A stretch of 64,000 nt of DNA from Rhizobium sp. P38BS-XIX (GTDB lineage: Bacteria > Pseudomonadota > Alphaproteobacteria > Rhizobiales > Rhizobiaceae), in contig NZ_JABAIJ010000016.1 in the NCBI RefSeq assembly GCF_012641435.1, positions 62,001-126,000 on the forward strand. Reading direction: 5' to 3'. The notes beneath the pieces were generated by a model, which was not told the origin of the DNA, made no database searches, and worked only from the letters and a program-made list of their open reading frames with translations. A program made the translations under genes and the position numbers. Below, in pieces: positions 53,401 through 61,545 of the stretch (the stretch's first letter is position 1; each line of letters begins with the position of its first letter).

Positions 53401-56096
53401 GTTGCGGCGGTCAACAGCGAGGCCGGCGTGACGGCGAGGCCGAGATGACCGGCGGAATTCTGGGCGGAGACGTTGATCTGGTAGGTACCCGCGCGCAGAT
53501 AGGTTTGCAGCAGCGCATTATGGCCATCGCCATTGTCGGAAGCCGCTCCCAGCTGTGGCAGGAACGACGTGCCAAGGCTCAGTGACGTCTGCAGGCGACC
53601 AAGCGTCTCGACCCGATAAAGGCCGCCTTCGGCGACATCGAGCCGGTAAGTCTTCTGCGCATTCTCGGCAAGGTCGAGAAATTGGCGCTGGCCGGCAAGC
53701 AGTGGCGATGCGGGAACAAGTGCAGCACTCTTTTGGGTGGCGGTGCGATCCGGCTGCCAGCTGACGATGATGGAGCGTGCCGTGGACGGGGCTGGAAAAC
53801 GCAAGGTCACCGTCTTGCCCTTGGCGTCGAAGCGCTGGTTGCTGGAGGCGAAAGCAACCGGCGTGTTGTGCATGTCGACGGCGGCGATGGTGCCGCCCAT
53901 TGGCACGTGAACGTCGATGCGCATATCCGCCGGTGATGGCGGCCGCGACAAGGCATTCGCATCATCGGCAGGGGCGGCTTTCGGCTGCGGCACCGGCGCC
54001 GGCACATTGGACATTCCCTGGTTCTGCGATTGCTCCGGCTGTGCCGACGCGTCGACGGGCTGCCAGAGTGCCAGCGGCCGAGCCTGCAGGTCTGCCGGCA
54101 GGGCGACGGCGCGCGGACCTGTCAGCAGGCCGGGTGCGGCATTGGTGATAATTTCGTAGCTGGTCGCCTTTTCTGCCGGCCGGATGCCGAACGAAATGGT
54201 CGTCCGAGCCGGTGCCGCGGCCTGGATTGGCGGGGTAAGGCCCGGCGTACCGAAAACGAGATCGACGATCCCGACCGCCTCCTTGTCGGGCATCAACTGA
54301 AGCAGGTAGTAACCTGCGTTCAGATCGAAGCGACCGGGACTTTGGCCGTCAGCGCGTGGAGCATTGTCAGCCATCACGGGGCTGATATTTGCATGCAGAG
54401 CAATCCCCGAACTGCGGATCTCGATCGGGCCTGCCTGCGTCATCTCAAACAGCAATGATGTGGGGCCACGCAAGTTGAAGCGCCGCCGCCAGGCCTGGCC
54501 GGGGCCGAGATGAGGCAAATCGGATGCCACGATGGTGGAGTTGCCGCTGGCATCCTGGCGTAGGAGCAACGCCGTGGCGGGAATTTCATCGCCGCCTTCG
54601 CCTGCTACATCGAGACTGATAAGATTGGGCACCGAGCCGTCAAATTGCGCCTGGTTGCTGAACCGAAGCCCGCGGAGTTGGAAATGCTGGCCTTCGTAAC
54701 CGGACACTTCGACAATGCCCGGCTGGTCACCAGCGGCCAACGCGAGCATGGCGACCGGTTCGCGATTTGATTTGCCGATCGCGGCAGTTTGGAAAGACAT
54801 CGTCGAACTGGATAGTCGAGCGGCCCGAAGTGTCGCGGGCGCCGATTGCGGCAATGCAAGACGGAATGTGTCGAGATCTGCGGGAGCTTCAAAGCGCATG
54901 GAACCGAACGCCCCGATAACTCCTTCGACAATACCCCCAGCCAAGGACATCTGCGTGCCGGCGCGAATATGGAATGGCTCTGCCGAATCGGAATTGGTCC
55001 AGACCAGCTTCTGCCCGCCATAGGCCGTCACCAGATAACGGCCTGGTTCGACGCTTCCCATCAGCGTTGCCCGGGTCATAGGAAGGCCCGGCTTCAGCTC
55101 GAAGATCGATATTCTCGGCGCGAGCGCGGCAATGTCCGTCCCATTTCGCCACAGGCGCAGATCTTGAAGCGACCGACCGACGGCCTCGATATCGACGCGT
55201 CCTGTGTCGGGGATGTCGATCCAGTAGGATCTCTGCTGGAGATCGCCGAGTTCGGCATCAACCGACGCAAGCGAGGCGAGTGTGGCCTCCGGCTGATCAA
55301 GCTCCTGATAGGCCTGCGCGGTCAGCTTGGTGTCGCCGGTGGCGCCCTTCGCTCCAAACACGCGAATTTTGTAGATACCCTTGTCAAGCAGCGCATCGAT
55401 ACGACCGTCACTGACGCCCGCAGCCCCCATGCGATCTCCTGGCCCGGTGATCATGTCGACAAGCTGCAGCGCCACGCCAGAAGTGCTTTGCGTACGAATG
55501 GTGATGTGGCCGGGTTTGTCGACGGTCAGCAAAGTGCTGCCATCACGATCGGCAGGCAAATGATCCAGTGCCAAATGAGGTTGGGTGACTGGTGGCAACG
55601 GAGCCTGGATGGCCGCCGGCTTGGAAGCGACCGTTTTGACGGGTTGCGTATAGGTCTCTTGCTCAGTGGCCGGCTGTTTTTGCGGAACGGCCGAGGCGGC
55701 AGGTTCGGCACTCTGCCCGGAGCTGGACGGCGTCTGGCTTGCGGGCGTGCTTGCGCCCTTCAGCGCGGCCAGACGCGCCTGGTAGCTTGTCGTAAGGCAT
55801 GTCGACAGTCGCACGGGATCCGTATCGACGCAGGATTTGTTCCGGTCTGCCAACCAGCGGCGCTGTTGCGTCCTCAGATCATTCAGTTTTGCAGGATCGC
55901 CACCCAGGCTCGCTGCCGTTTGCTTGTAGGTATTTGCCAGGGCGCTATCCTGCGCAGTCAGGACGGGAGAGGCGCAGATGGCTTTTTCGATCGCTGTCTG
56001 GGCCTTGCTGCAATCAAAGGATTGCGCCTGGCAGATCGCTGGAAAAAGACCAAAGCTGATGGCAGCAAGCAGACGCAGGCGAAGGGCGAAAGCCAT
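50448..56096 (-). CDS. Giant secreted protein with LprI-like (DUF1311) head
   Basis: An 1882-residue protein with signal peptide (1-25). Residues 27-112 match the DUF1311/LprI lysozyme-inhibitor fold (FDCSKAQTAIEKAICASP, QQRRWLADRNKSC) with four cysteines at about 29, 41, 89 and 100; I see no cysteine in the remaining 1780 residues. A Pro/Ala linker (113-175) leads to a long beta-rich body in which aGxYxLxL recurs at least ten times, as in stacked PPC-like sandwiches. A Ser/Asp-rich acidic segment lies near 1175-1205. It overlaps the alpha-2-macroglobulin gene (GTGA), so is made together with it. No enzyme motif is seen. Function unknown; proposed envelope protection. Confidence 0.85.
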   Translation of the reverse strand: MAFALRLRLLAAISFGLFPAICQAQSFDCSKAQTAIEKAICASPVLTAQDSALANTYKQTAASLGGDPAKLNDLRTQQRRWLADRNKSCVDTDPVRLSTCLTTSYQARLAALKGASTPASQTPSSSGQSAEPAASAVPQKQPATEQETYTQPVKTVASKPAAIQAPLPPVTQPHLALDHLPADRDGSTLLTVDKPGHITIRTQSTSGVALQLVDMITGPGDRMGAAGVSDGRIDALLDKGIYKIRVFGAKGATGDTKLTAQAYQELDQPEATLASLASVDAELGDLQQRSYWIDIPDTGRVDIEAVGRSLQDLRLWRNGTDIAALAPRISIFELKPGLPMTRATLMGSVEPGRYLVTAYGGQKLVWTNSDSAEPFHIRAGTQMSLAGGIVEGVIGAFGSMRFEAPADLDTFRLALPQSAPATLRAARLSSSTMSFQTAAIGKSNREPVAMLALAAGDQPGIVEVSGYEGQHFQLRGLRFSNQAQFDGSVPNLISLDVAGEGGDEIPATALLLRQDASGNSTIVASDLPHLGPGQAWRRRFNLRGPTSLLFEMTQAGPIEIRSSGIALHANISPVMADNAPRADGQSPGRFDLNAGYYLLQLMPDKEAVGIVDLVFGTPGLTPPIQAAAPARTTISFGIRPAEKATSYEIITNAAPGLLTGPRAVALPADLQARPLALWQPVDASAQPEQSQNQGMSNVPAPVPQPKAAPADDANALSRPPSPADMRIDVHVPMGGTIAAVDMHNTPVAFASSNQRFDAKGKTVTLRFPAPSTARSIIVSWQPDRTATQKSAALVPASPLLAGQRQFLDLAENAQKTYRLDVAEGGLYRVETLGRLQTSLSLGTSFLPQLGAASDNGDGHNALLQTYLRAGTYQINVSAQNSAGHLGLAVTPASLLTAATLVPDGTSRGILSGGRGAVVPLEIATAGSYQLDLYSLGGDLTARLEDMEGWPLTAPGPLSTLTQDFTPGHYRLVILPRDVDTRFVARLRPVVEPPQLQGHGPHPLAFNEAQSFQWREPQSKSDTRIPDSWTFDLQADANVSIDLTEGMIGTLVRNDNEQIARFVASPQFSGKLKAGHYRIDLTSLAHDDRLDYQITLNTKDLQPGEARFINLPSELTFNVENSRVVSLGTFGRDEIKGVLKDEHGAVIERLAGRSDDWNIALSTRLAAGSYTLSLDRAVASGTGTSSSEDNSDTQDADTSSDDQDTASDDQASAADIEIQFALPQERDQPALTDHGTAEVNGASVFTFPLPAGVKDQLALVAAQSTSDLVLSVEKRDADGNWKPQAFARGRTPLIAWPHSDNDAQWRASVWTLDGGAAPIKIGARNIARGMREPGNVALEPMTIDGLGISLNVALAHAPSAGLVNLGVTADLLAGASADRPLTTATSGLFAPQSDHLWLVSNTAGHIQVDPAEPNAKIALTLAPGDRAVVPATTATPGKVRFWRADSAFGQPGLAAGRGMGVSLNSAAALADRQDLHVWNAASDEGLQMRLKPIDATELEAVQLNGTYTATIPAFSAQPVKLTNGIKRLTLDVAPGIAVVSAPSSSQLLNVWSGAAPLSRNLATSAEEIWLVNLTPETGSARVSLSPGQAVTLGNDQIKRRFFGTVGSEEIAVDAAKGDVIKVSGGSATFIGADGRVARGDGMTVSGPGQLIVDHGAGLVALWLERGGQSPWPKPELKSLALPQSLPLEGEAMAFHINPDKPMVLDASTDAPVIIALEQNGHRDLQLFPTGAEFHRYVAAGDATLTLYSTHEGPLSGNLNVSATPVVPVNDGVGAPVVLAPGTTALFGFEVKNGGNIGVGLRSDPDLAVSRLLNAKGEVIGEGINQLEQLAAGNYLLEARAPADAPTLIVRPSVVGLSPPPAGPPPEVISDYLQRAGLKPTGSK

Positions 56097-56347
56097 GGAT
56101 AACTCGTTTGTTAGGCAGCCGGCACGCTAGTCAATATGGGCTAAGTTTAAGCAAGACAAGAGGAAGGTTGCGAAGCTTCGGCACCGATGTGCCGCTTTTC
56201 CTTTGGTAGAATAACCGCACTGCTGTTGTTCGCTCAAAGGGCGAAAGACGCCAATCGCCGGTTGTTGCCTGCTTATGCAGGATTCGGACGGTGATTTGAT
56301 CATCCTCATCGCCGTCTTGCGGGGAACAGATCTGCGGCTAAAAATTA

Positions 56348-57931
56348 TCAGGACTTCGCCGAAATCGCGCTCAACTCTTCCAGGTCGAGATCCCGCTCTA
56401 GCTCATGCAGCGTTTCGTCATCAATGTCGCCGGCGCGGTGAAGGCGGATAAGCTCGCGGCGGCCGGTTGCAACGGCCTGCAGGACGACATCGAAATGGGC
56501 GTGGAGCAACGGTATATAGTGCTCGGTGCGTTCGGCGTAATCGACGATCTTTTCGGCTCTGACCTGATAACGGTTCAGCAATTGCGGATGGATCAGGTTG
56601 CCGTCGGCATCGTAAGCCAGCTTCTGTATGGTGATCCATTGCGCCTGGGCCATCGCAGCTTCGGCTTGGCTCATGGTCATGCGCGGCTTATCTGAACTCG
56701 GCTCCGTCAATCCCAATCGCCGGATCACCTGGCCAAGCGTGGTTCCCTGTATCAGCACGGTGCCGAGAATGACGCCGAATGACGTAATCAGGATGAGGTC
56801 GCGGCCGGGGAAGTTTTCGGGCACGCTGAGCGCCAAGGCAAGCGTTACCACGCCGCGAACGCCCGCCCAAGCGAGCACGGTTGCGTCGCGAAAGCCCAGC
56901 GGGGTGTATCTCTTCAGGCCGAGAAGATTGCAAAGCTTGATGACAAGGTCCGATCCGTAGGCCCAAGCAAAACGTGCCAGCGTCAAGGCGATGAGGATCA
57001 CGAGTAACGGCAGGCCCATTGTCGCGACAACAACGTCGAATCCGCCGCCGCGTTCAACGACGCCGCGCAGCGACAGGCCAATCAATATGAAGACGGTGGC
57101 TTCCATCATGAAAACGATGACGGTCCAAAACGATGTCCCGCGCATGCGGGTGGAAGCTGAGAGTACCGTATGCTGGTGCCAGCTCATGATGAGGCCGGTG
57201 GTCACCGTGGCGATCACGCTCGAGACATGCAATCCTTCCCCCAGCAGATAGGAGATCCATGCGAGGAGAACCGTCGCGGAGATAATCAGATATTCGTCCT
57301 CCAGCCGGCGAACGAACAACACCCATGTTGTGCCGACGACAGCGCCAACGATGGCGCCGCCGATTGCCAGCAGAAGGAAGCTTCCGACGGCGTCCGTTGC
57401 GCTGAAGGTCCCCGTTACGCCCGCGGCAATGGCAAAGCGGAATAGCACCAGGCCGCTTGCATCGTTGAGCAGGCTTTCGCCCTCAAGCAGGATTTGCAGG
57501 CGTCGGGGTAGTCTGACCTGCTCCAGCACTGCACGCGCAGAGACGGCGTCGGGCGGAGAAACGATTGCGCCGAGTGCGGCGCATGCAGCCCAAGGCAGGG
57601 ATGGGAATAACAAATGGGTCGCCACGGCAACGACTGCGCAGGTGAAGAAAACCGCGCCTATGGCAAGCGACGCTATGCCGATCATATGACGCCGCACTCG
57701 ACCGAGCGCCATCGACCAGGCGCCATCCATAAGCAACGGTGGCAGGAAGATGACGAGCACAAGGGCGGGGTCGATTTGTATGGTGGGCAGGCCGGGTAGG
57801 AAGGCGAGCAGACCCCCACCGGCAAGCAGCGCCACCGACGGGGGCATGCCGCAGCGATGCGCTGCATAATGAAGTGCGATGATCGCAACAAACATCACGA
57901 CCACCAGCTCGAATAAATGCGTCGGTTCCAT
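56348..57931 (-). CDS. Na+/H+ antiporter, CPA1 (NhaP) type
   Basis: A 527-residue antiporter with about 12 membrane helices (1-410). The ion-path motifs SPPDAVSARAVLEQ and LEGESLLNDASGLVLFR are intact, followed by LAWAGVRGVVTLALAL. A hydrophilic C-terminal domain (about 420-527) is probably regulatory. It exchanges Na+ or K+ for H+ in the inner membrane. It lies 251 bases upstream of the giant secreted-protein gene on the same strand. Start preceded by AGGAAG. Confidence 0.9.
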   Translation of the reverse strand: MEPTHLFELVVVMFVAIIALHYAAHRCGMPPSVALLAGGGLLAFLPGLPTIQIDPALVLVIFLPPLLMDGAWSMALGRVRRHMIGIASLAIGAVFFTCAVVAVATHLLFPSLPWAACAALGAIVSPPDAVSARAVLEQVRLPRRLQILLEGESLLNDASGLVLFRFAIAAGVTGTFSATDAVGSFLLLAIGGAIVGAVVGTTWVLFVRRLEDEYLIISATVLLAWISYLLGEGLHVSSVIATVTTGLIMSWHQHTVLSASTRMRGTSFWTVIVFMMEATVFILIGLSLRGVVERGGGFDVVVATMGLPLLVILIALTLARFAWAYGSDLVIKLCNLLGLKRYTPLGFRDATVLAWAGVRGVVTLALALSVPENFPGRDLILITSFGVILGTVLIQGTTLGQVIRRLGLTEPSSDKPRMTMSQAEAAMAQAQWITIQKLAYDADGNLIHPQLLNRYQVRAEKIVDYAERTEHYIPLLHAHFDVVLQAVATGRRELIRLHRAGDIDDETLHELERDLDLEELSAISAKS

Positions 57932-58154
57932 GTGCGCTTCCTGAGGGCGGTCTCGTTCAATGGATCCATTAAAGAGAGTGTCTGCTCGAAACGCAATCGC
58001 GTGACAAGCCGCCGCTGAACGAGAGGGCAGGCCGCCTTGGTCAGATGACGATGACCGGGATGATCGGGATCATTGGCCCGGGGGCGCCAATCTTTGGGAT
58101 TGCCGACGCTCGGATCACTGGTTGTCCATGGTACTGATCACGTAAACGACGCGG

Positions 58155-58637
58155 TCATTGCTCCACGTCGTAGGCTTTGCACACCGCGCCGTCCGCCAGG
58201 CGATAGGTCCGAAATCCCATCTTCTCGTAGTAGGCTTGGCCTTCGGCATTTGCGGCTCCGATGAATGCCTCGATCTTTTGAAGGCCGGCATCGCGCGCCG
58301 CCTGCTTCGTCACCTCGAACAGGCGCGAGCCCACGCCTCGGCGACCGGAGGTGGGCGACACGTGCGTTCCGATGATACCCCAGCCGATAGGCGTGTTAAA
58401 ACGGTTGCCGTCCATCGCGCGGGTCAACGATTGAATACCGAGAATTGTGCCACCGGCATCCTCGGCCAGGGAGCAACGGATCCTCGCGGGGTTCTCGACA
58501 TAGGTGCTCAAGACATAGGCTTGATCGGCCGGCAATGTGCGTTTCCCGGCCGCAACGAGCTGCTGGAGCATGTTGCTGATCTCAGGCGCATCGCTCGGCA
58601 CTGCAGTTCGGATTGTTATGTCGTCGCGTATGGTCAT
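58155..58637 (-). CDS. GNAT-family N-acetyltransferase
   Basis: A 160-residue acetyltransferase with the acetyl-CoA loop HVSPTSGRRGVGSRLFEVTKQ (about residues 90-110) and the C-terminal YYEKMGFRTYRL motif. The acceptor is unknown. It is alone between convergent or same-strand neighbours. Confidence 0.85.
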   Translation of the reverse strand: MTIRDDITIRTAVPSDAPEISNMLQQLVAAGKRTLPADQAYVLSTYVENPARIRCSLAEDAGGTILGIQSLTRAMDGNRFNTPIGWGIIGTHVSPTSGRRGVGSRLFEVTKQAARDAGLQKIEAFIGAANAEGQAYYEKMGFRTYRLADGAVCKAYDVEQ

Positions 58638-58744
58638 GGGCGGACACCGTAGCTCAGGACGTGAAAGGGAGGCGCATGAGAACGCCGCCCGCTTTCTGAG
58701 CGATTTGTCGCCTTTGCCAACGCATTTTGCAAGCCGGCGTGGGC

Positions 58745-60199
58745 TTATTCCGGCGCGACGATCAGCGCTTCGTCGATTTCGACCTCTTCGCCGGCGGGTG
58801 CACGCTCCCGGGCCAGACGGTGAAGCGCACTGGCAAGCAGGATGACCATCAGACCGAATTCGACGGCAATGGCAGTCATCCCGGCTGCCTGGTAGTGGCC
58901 GGAATATTGCAGCACCTGTGCGAAGACCGCGCCAAGGATCGCCGGGCCGAGACCGAGTGAAACCTGCTGCATGGTGGCAAGCATGGCGCTGCCGGCGCCG
59001 GCATGCTCATGCGGCACATCCGCAAGTCCGAGGCGGTAGAAGCAATTGACGATCAACGCCTGGCCGAAACCGATCAGCACCGAGGCCGGGATGAGGTTGA
59101 TCACGCCCGGATGCGGCCAGACCACGTCCAGCGTGGCAATCAGCAGGAGAAGTCCCACCATCTGGATGACGCAGCCCGTCACGAGCATGGCCTCGCGGCG
59201 CATGCCGGCAAGCCTGCGGGTAACGAAGACGGCGGAGATGAAATAGGAGCCGCCAAGCGCGATCAGGGAGTTGCCGGATTGCAGCGGCGTCAGCCCTGCG
59301 CCGGCCTGTAGCGTCAGCGCGAAGACGAACATGAAGCCGCTCCAGGAAGTGAAAAAGATGATCGCGATCAGCCCGCCGAACCGCATGCTGGAGATACGGG
59401 TCAGCGACGGCGGCAGGATCGGGAAGGCGCCGCGTGCTTCCTTGGCGCGTTGGATGCGCCAAAGGAGTGCTGCCAGCGGCAGGACGGGCACAAAACCGAG
59501 CAGGCAGAGCCAGTTCCAGTGAAGCGATGGGCCGAGCGCTGTGGAAAGAAGGACGGAGAGTGTCAGCAACGCAAGCGTAATCATGCCGGACCAGTCCACC
59601 GGAACGCGGCCCTGGCCACGTGTTTCCGGAACGTAACGCCACATGCTGACGAGAATCAGGATGCAGATCGGCAGGTTGATCAGGAAGATGCTGCGCCAGC
59701 CCGAACCGGCAATGTTGGCCGAGATCAGGAATCCGCCGAGCACCTGCCCGACGATGAAGGCGATGCCACCGATTGCGCCGTAAAGGGCGACGGCGCGGGC
59801 GTGGTCGCGGCCGGTCAGCGTGACGTGAATCGTCGCAAGGACCTGCGGCACCATCAGTGCTGCGGCAAGCCCTTGCAGCGCCCGGGCAACGATCAGGAAG
59901 GCAACGGATGTGGCCACGCCGCAGAGCAGCGAAGCAAGGCAGAACATGACGACGGCCACGCCGAACATGCGCCGGCGGCCGAAATTGTCGCCAAGGCGGG
60001 CGCCCATTGCCAGGCAAACGGCAAAGGCGACACCGTAGGCGGCGACGAAGAGTTCAAGTTCGGTCTCTCCGGCCTGAAGGGAGGCGGAGATGGCGGCGAG
60101 ACCGACGTTGATGATGGAGAAATCGAGTTGCAGCAGCAATTGCCCTGCAAGCAGGATCATCAGGCCGACTTGACCGAGCCGGATGGGTGCGGATGACAT
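58745..60199 (-). CDS. MFS drug exporter, DHA2 (14-helix) type
   Basis: A 484-residue major facilitator with about 14 helices. QLDFSIINVGLAAI in helix 1 and ARLGDNFGRRRMFG (motif A) mark drug:H+ antiporters of the DHA2 family; motif C lies near GGIAFIVGQVLGGFL. It is divergent from an XRE-type regulator, 112 bases apart, so expression is probably regulated by it. The substrate is unknown. Confidence 0.9.
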   Translation of the reverse strand: MSSAPIRLGQVGLMILLAGQLLLQLDFSIINVGLAAISASLQAGETELELFVAAYGVAFAVCLAMGARLGDNFGRRRMFGVAVVMFCLASLLCGVATSVAFLIVARALQGLAAALMVPQVLATIHVTLTGRDHARAVALYGAIGGIAFIVGQVLGGFLISANIAGSGWRSIFLINLPICILILVSMWRYVPETRGQGRVPVDWSGMITLALLTLSVLLSTALGPSLHWNWLCLLGFVPVLPLAALLWRIQRAKEARGAFPILPPSLTRISSMRFGGLIAIIFFTSWSGFMFVFALTLQAGAGLTPLQSGNSLIALGGSYFISAVFVTRRLAGMRREAMLVTGCVIQMVGLLLLIATLDVVWPHPGVINLIPASVLIGFGQALIVNCFYRLGLADVPHEHAGAGSAMLATMQQVSLGLGPAILGAVFAQVLQYSGHYQAAGMTAIAVEFGLMVILLASALHRLARERAPAGEEVEIDEALIVAPE

Positions 60200-60264
60200 G
60201 GAGACCTCAAAGCGTTTCCGAAATAGAGTCCACAGCCTTCTATACCTATGTTAAACCGGTACAA

Positions 60265-60295
60265 GTCACCTATTTAGACTGGTATAAATAGTGAC
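60265..60295. promoter_or_regulatory. Operator candidate between MFS and XRE genes
   Basis: GTCAC-C-TATTTA (60265-60276) faces TAAATA-GTGAC (60285-60295), an inverted repeat with one inserted base. Overlapping it are direct repeats ACCGGTACA (60255-60263) and ACTGGTATA (60278-60286) spaced by 23 bases. Confidence 0.5.
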
Positions 60296-60311
60296 AGGCT
60301 GGAGATTGGAA

Positions 60312-61187
60312 ATGCATGGTACGCTCGATATAGCCGCCGCTCATCTGCCCTCCCGCGCCGAGGAGCTGGGCGAAATGCTACGCCGCCGGCGAGAGGCGCT
60401 CGATCCCAAGCGCATGGGTCTTGGCCGCATCGGCCGGATCCGTACACCGGGTTTGCGACGCGAGGAAGTCGCGGCGCGCGCCGATATCGGCATCACCTGG
60501 TACACCAAGCTTGAGCAAGGCCGGCCGATCCGCGTCTCACCGCGCGTGCTGCTAGCGGTGTCGCAGGCTCTCGAATTCAATGAATTCGAGACCGAGCACC
60601 TGTTCAGGCTTGCCAATCTGCCTATTCCGCCGCGGCTTGAAGGAACGCGCGTCTGCGAGCCGCTAACCGACGCAAGCCAACGCATCCTGGATCATCTATC
60701 GCCTTACCCCGCACTGATCCAGACAAAACGTTACAATATTCGCGGCTACAACGACGCCTATCGCAAGCTGGTTGGTGTCGATCTGAATGCGCTCCCGCTT
60801 GAGGACCGCAATTGCATCTATCTGTCGCTGGTGAACCCGGCATGGAGGGCGAGCCAGGCGGATCCGGACGAAATGCTTGCGCATATGGCCGCCCTTTTTC
60901 GGGCGTCGATGGCAGAACATCGCGACGATCCGAGCTGGGAGCGGCAGCTGGAGCGCTATATGAACGCCTCCGATCAGTTTCGTATCGTGTGGGATCGGTA
61001 TCAGCTGAAGGGCATAGAAAACAAGGTGAAGCGCTTCCGCCTCGCGGACGGCACCATCCTGCCGCTCCTGTCGAACAATTGGTGGTCAAGTCCGAGCAAC
61101 GACGATCGCATGATCGTTTATACGCCAATCGACGACGCCGGCGCTGAGATGTTGAAGTCGTTGCTGAAACGCAAGAAATCGTGCTGA
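60312..61187 (+). CDS. XRE-family regulator with MmyB-like ligand domain
   Basis: A 291-residue regulator. The helix-turn-helix covers about 15-75 (RTPGLRREEVAARADIGITWYTKLEQGR, then VSPRVLLAVSQAL). The C-terminal half (about 105-285) has the MmyB-like ligand-binding signature (NIRGYNDAYRKLVG, NPAWRASQADPD). The ATG at 60312 has GGAG 7 bases upstream; GTG at 60291 would fall within the operator. It probably controls the divergent MFS exporter in response to a small ligand. Confidence 0.88.
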   Translation: MHGTLDIAAAHLPSRAEELGEMLRRRREALDPKRMGLGRIGRIRTPGLRREEVAARADIGITWYTKLEQGRPIRVSPRVLLAVSQALEFNEFETEHLFRLANLPIPPRLEGTRVCEPLTDASQRILDHLSPYPALIQTKRYNIRGYNDAYRKLVGVDLNALPLEDRNCIYLSLVNPAWRASQADPDEMLAHMAALFRASMAEHRDDPSWERQLERYMNASDQFRIVWDRYQLKGIENKVKRFRLADGTILPLLSNNWWSSPSNDDRMIVYTPIDDAGAEMLKSLLKRKKSC

Positions 61188-61224
61188 GCGTCGGAGCCGC
61201 ACTCCCCACTGAAATCGAGCCGAG

Positions 61225-61374
61225 CTAATGATGCTTGAAGTATTGCACCTCGCGCTCATGTTTTTCCGCCGCCTCACGGGTTTTGAACGTGCCAAGGTTT
61301 CTGCGTTTGTGGGTCTTCGGGTCGACCTTGCGGGAGTAGAGGCGATACTCGCCTGATTTGAGCTTGCGGATCAT
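61225..61374 (-). CDS. 49-residue basic microprotein
   Basis: A strongly basic 49-residue protein (MIRKLKSGEYRLYSRKVDPK, then RRNLGTFKTREAAEKHEREV). ATG at 61374 is preceded by AAAGGAG 7 bases upstream; the longer frame is unlikely. The GTFKTREAAEKHE pattern resembles the Arm/AP2-like DNA-binding three-stranded fold of phage integrases, and small proteins like this are widespread in rhizobia. An EcfG-like promoter lies just upstream. Confidence 0.75.
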   Translation of the reverse strand: MIRKLKSGEYRLYSRKVDPKTHKRRNLGTFKTREAAEKHEREVQYFKHH

Positions 61375-61400
61375 GGCGTTCTCCTTTTGCAAAAAAGGAG

Positions 61401-61426
61401 AACCGCTGCCGGCCCTGTCCGGTTCC
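61401..61426 (-). promoter_or_regulatory. EcfG-like promoter of the 49-aa gene
   Basis: On the minus strand: GGAAC (61426-61422), 17 bases, GGTT (61404-61401), one base off the consensus. It gives a leader of about 20 bases, just long enough for the ribosome site. Confidence 0.5.
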
Positions 61427-61545
61427 CTGTAGCTGCGAAAGGCCTGGTGGCGGAAAACCAAGGGACTTGATATTTTTTTGGAAATTATATATTTTCCAAA
61501 TTATGCATCGCGTTATGAAGAACAACAGAATGTTGGAATATCAGG

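Noticed and set aside
44476..56096. The two very large genes as polyketide or peptide synthetases, or adhesins.
   Set aside because: They have signal peptides, MG/A2M or LprI-type domains and beta-rich bodies, with no carrier, condensation or autotransporter motifs.
54846..56102. A 418-residue open frame on the plus strand.
   Set aside because: Antisense to the LprI-headed giant gene, which has a signal peptide and recognisable domain; composition is that of a shadow frame.
56127..56309. A 60-residue minus-strand frame upstream of the giant gene.
   Set aside because: No ribosome site, no recognisable pattern; the 251-base gap is better seen as promoter region.
59007..60017. A 336-residue open frame on the minus strand.
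   Set aside because: Alternative frame within the MFS gene, rich in Arg and Pro, with no helices or motifs.
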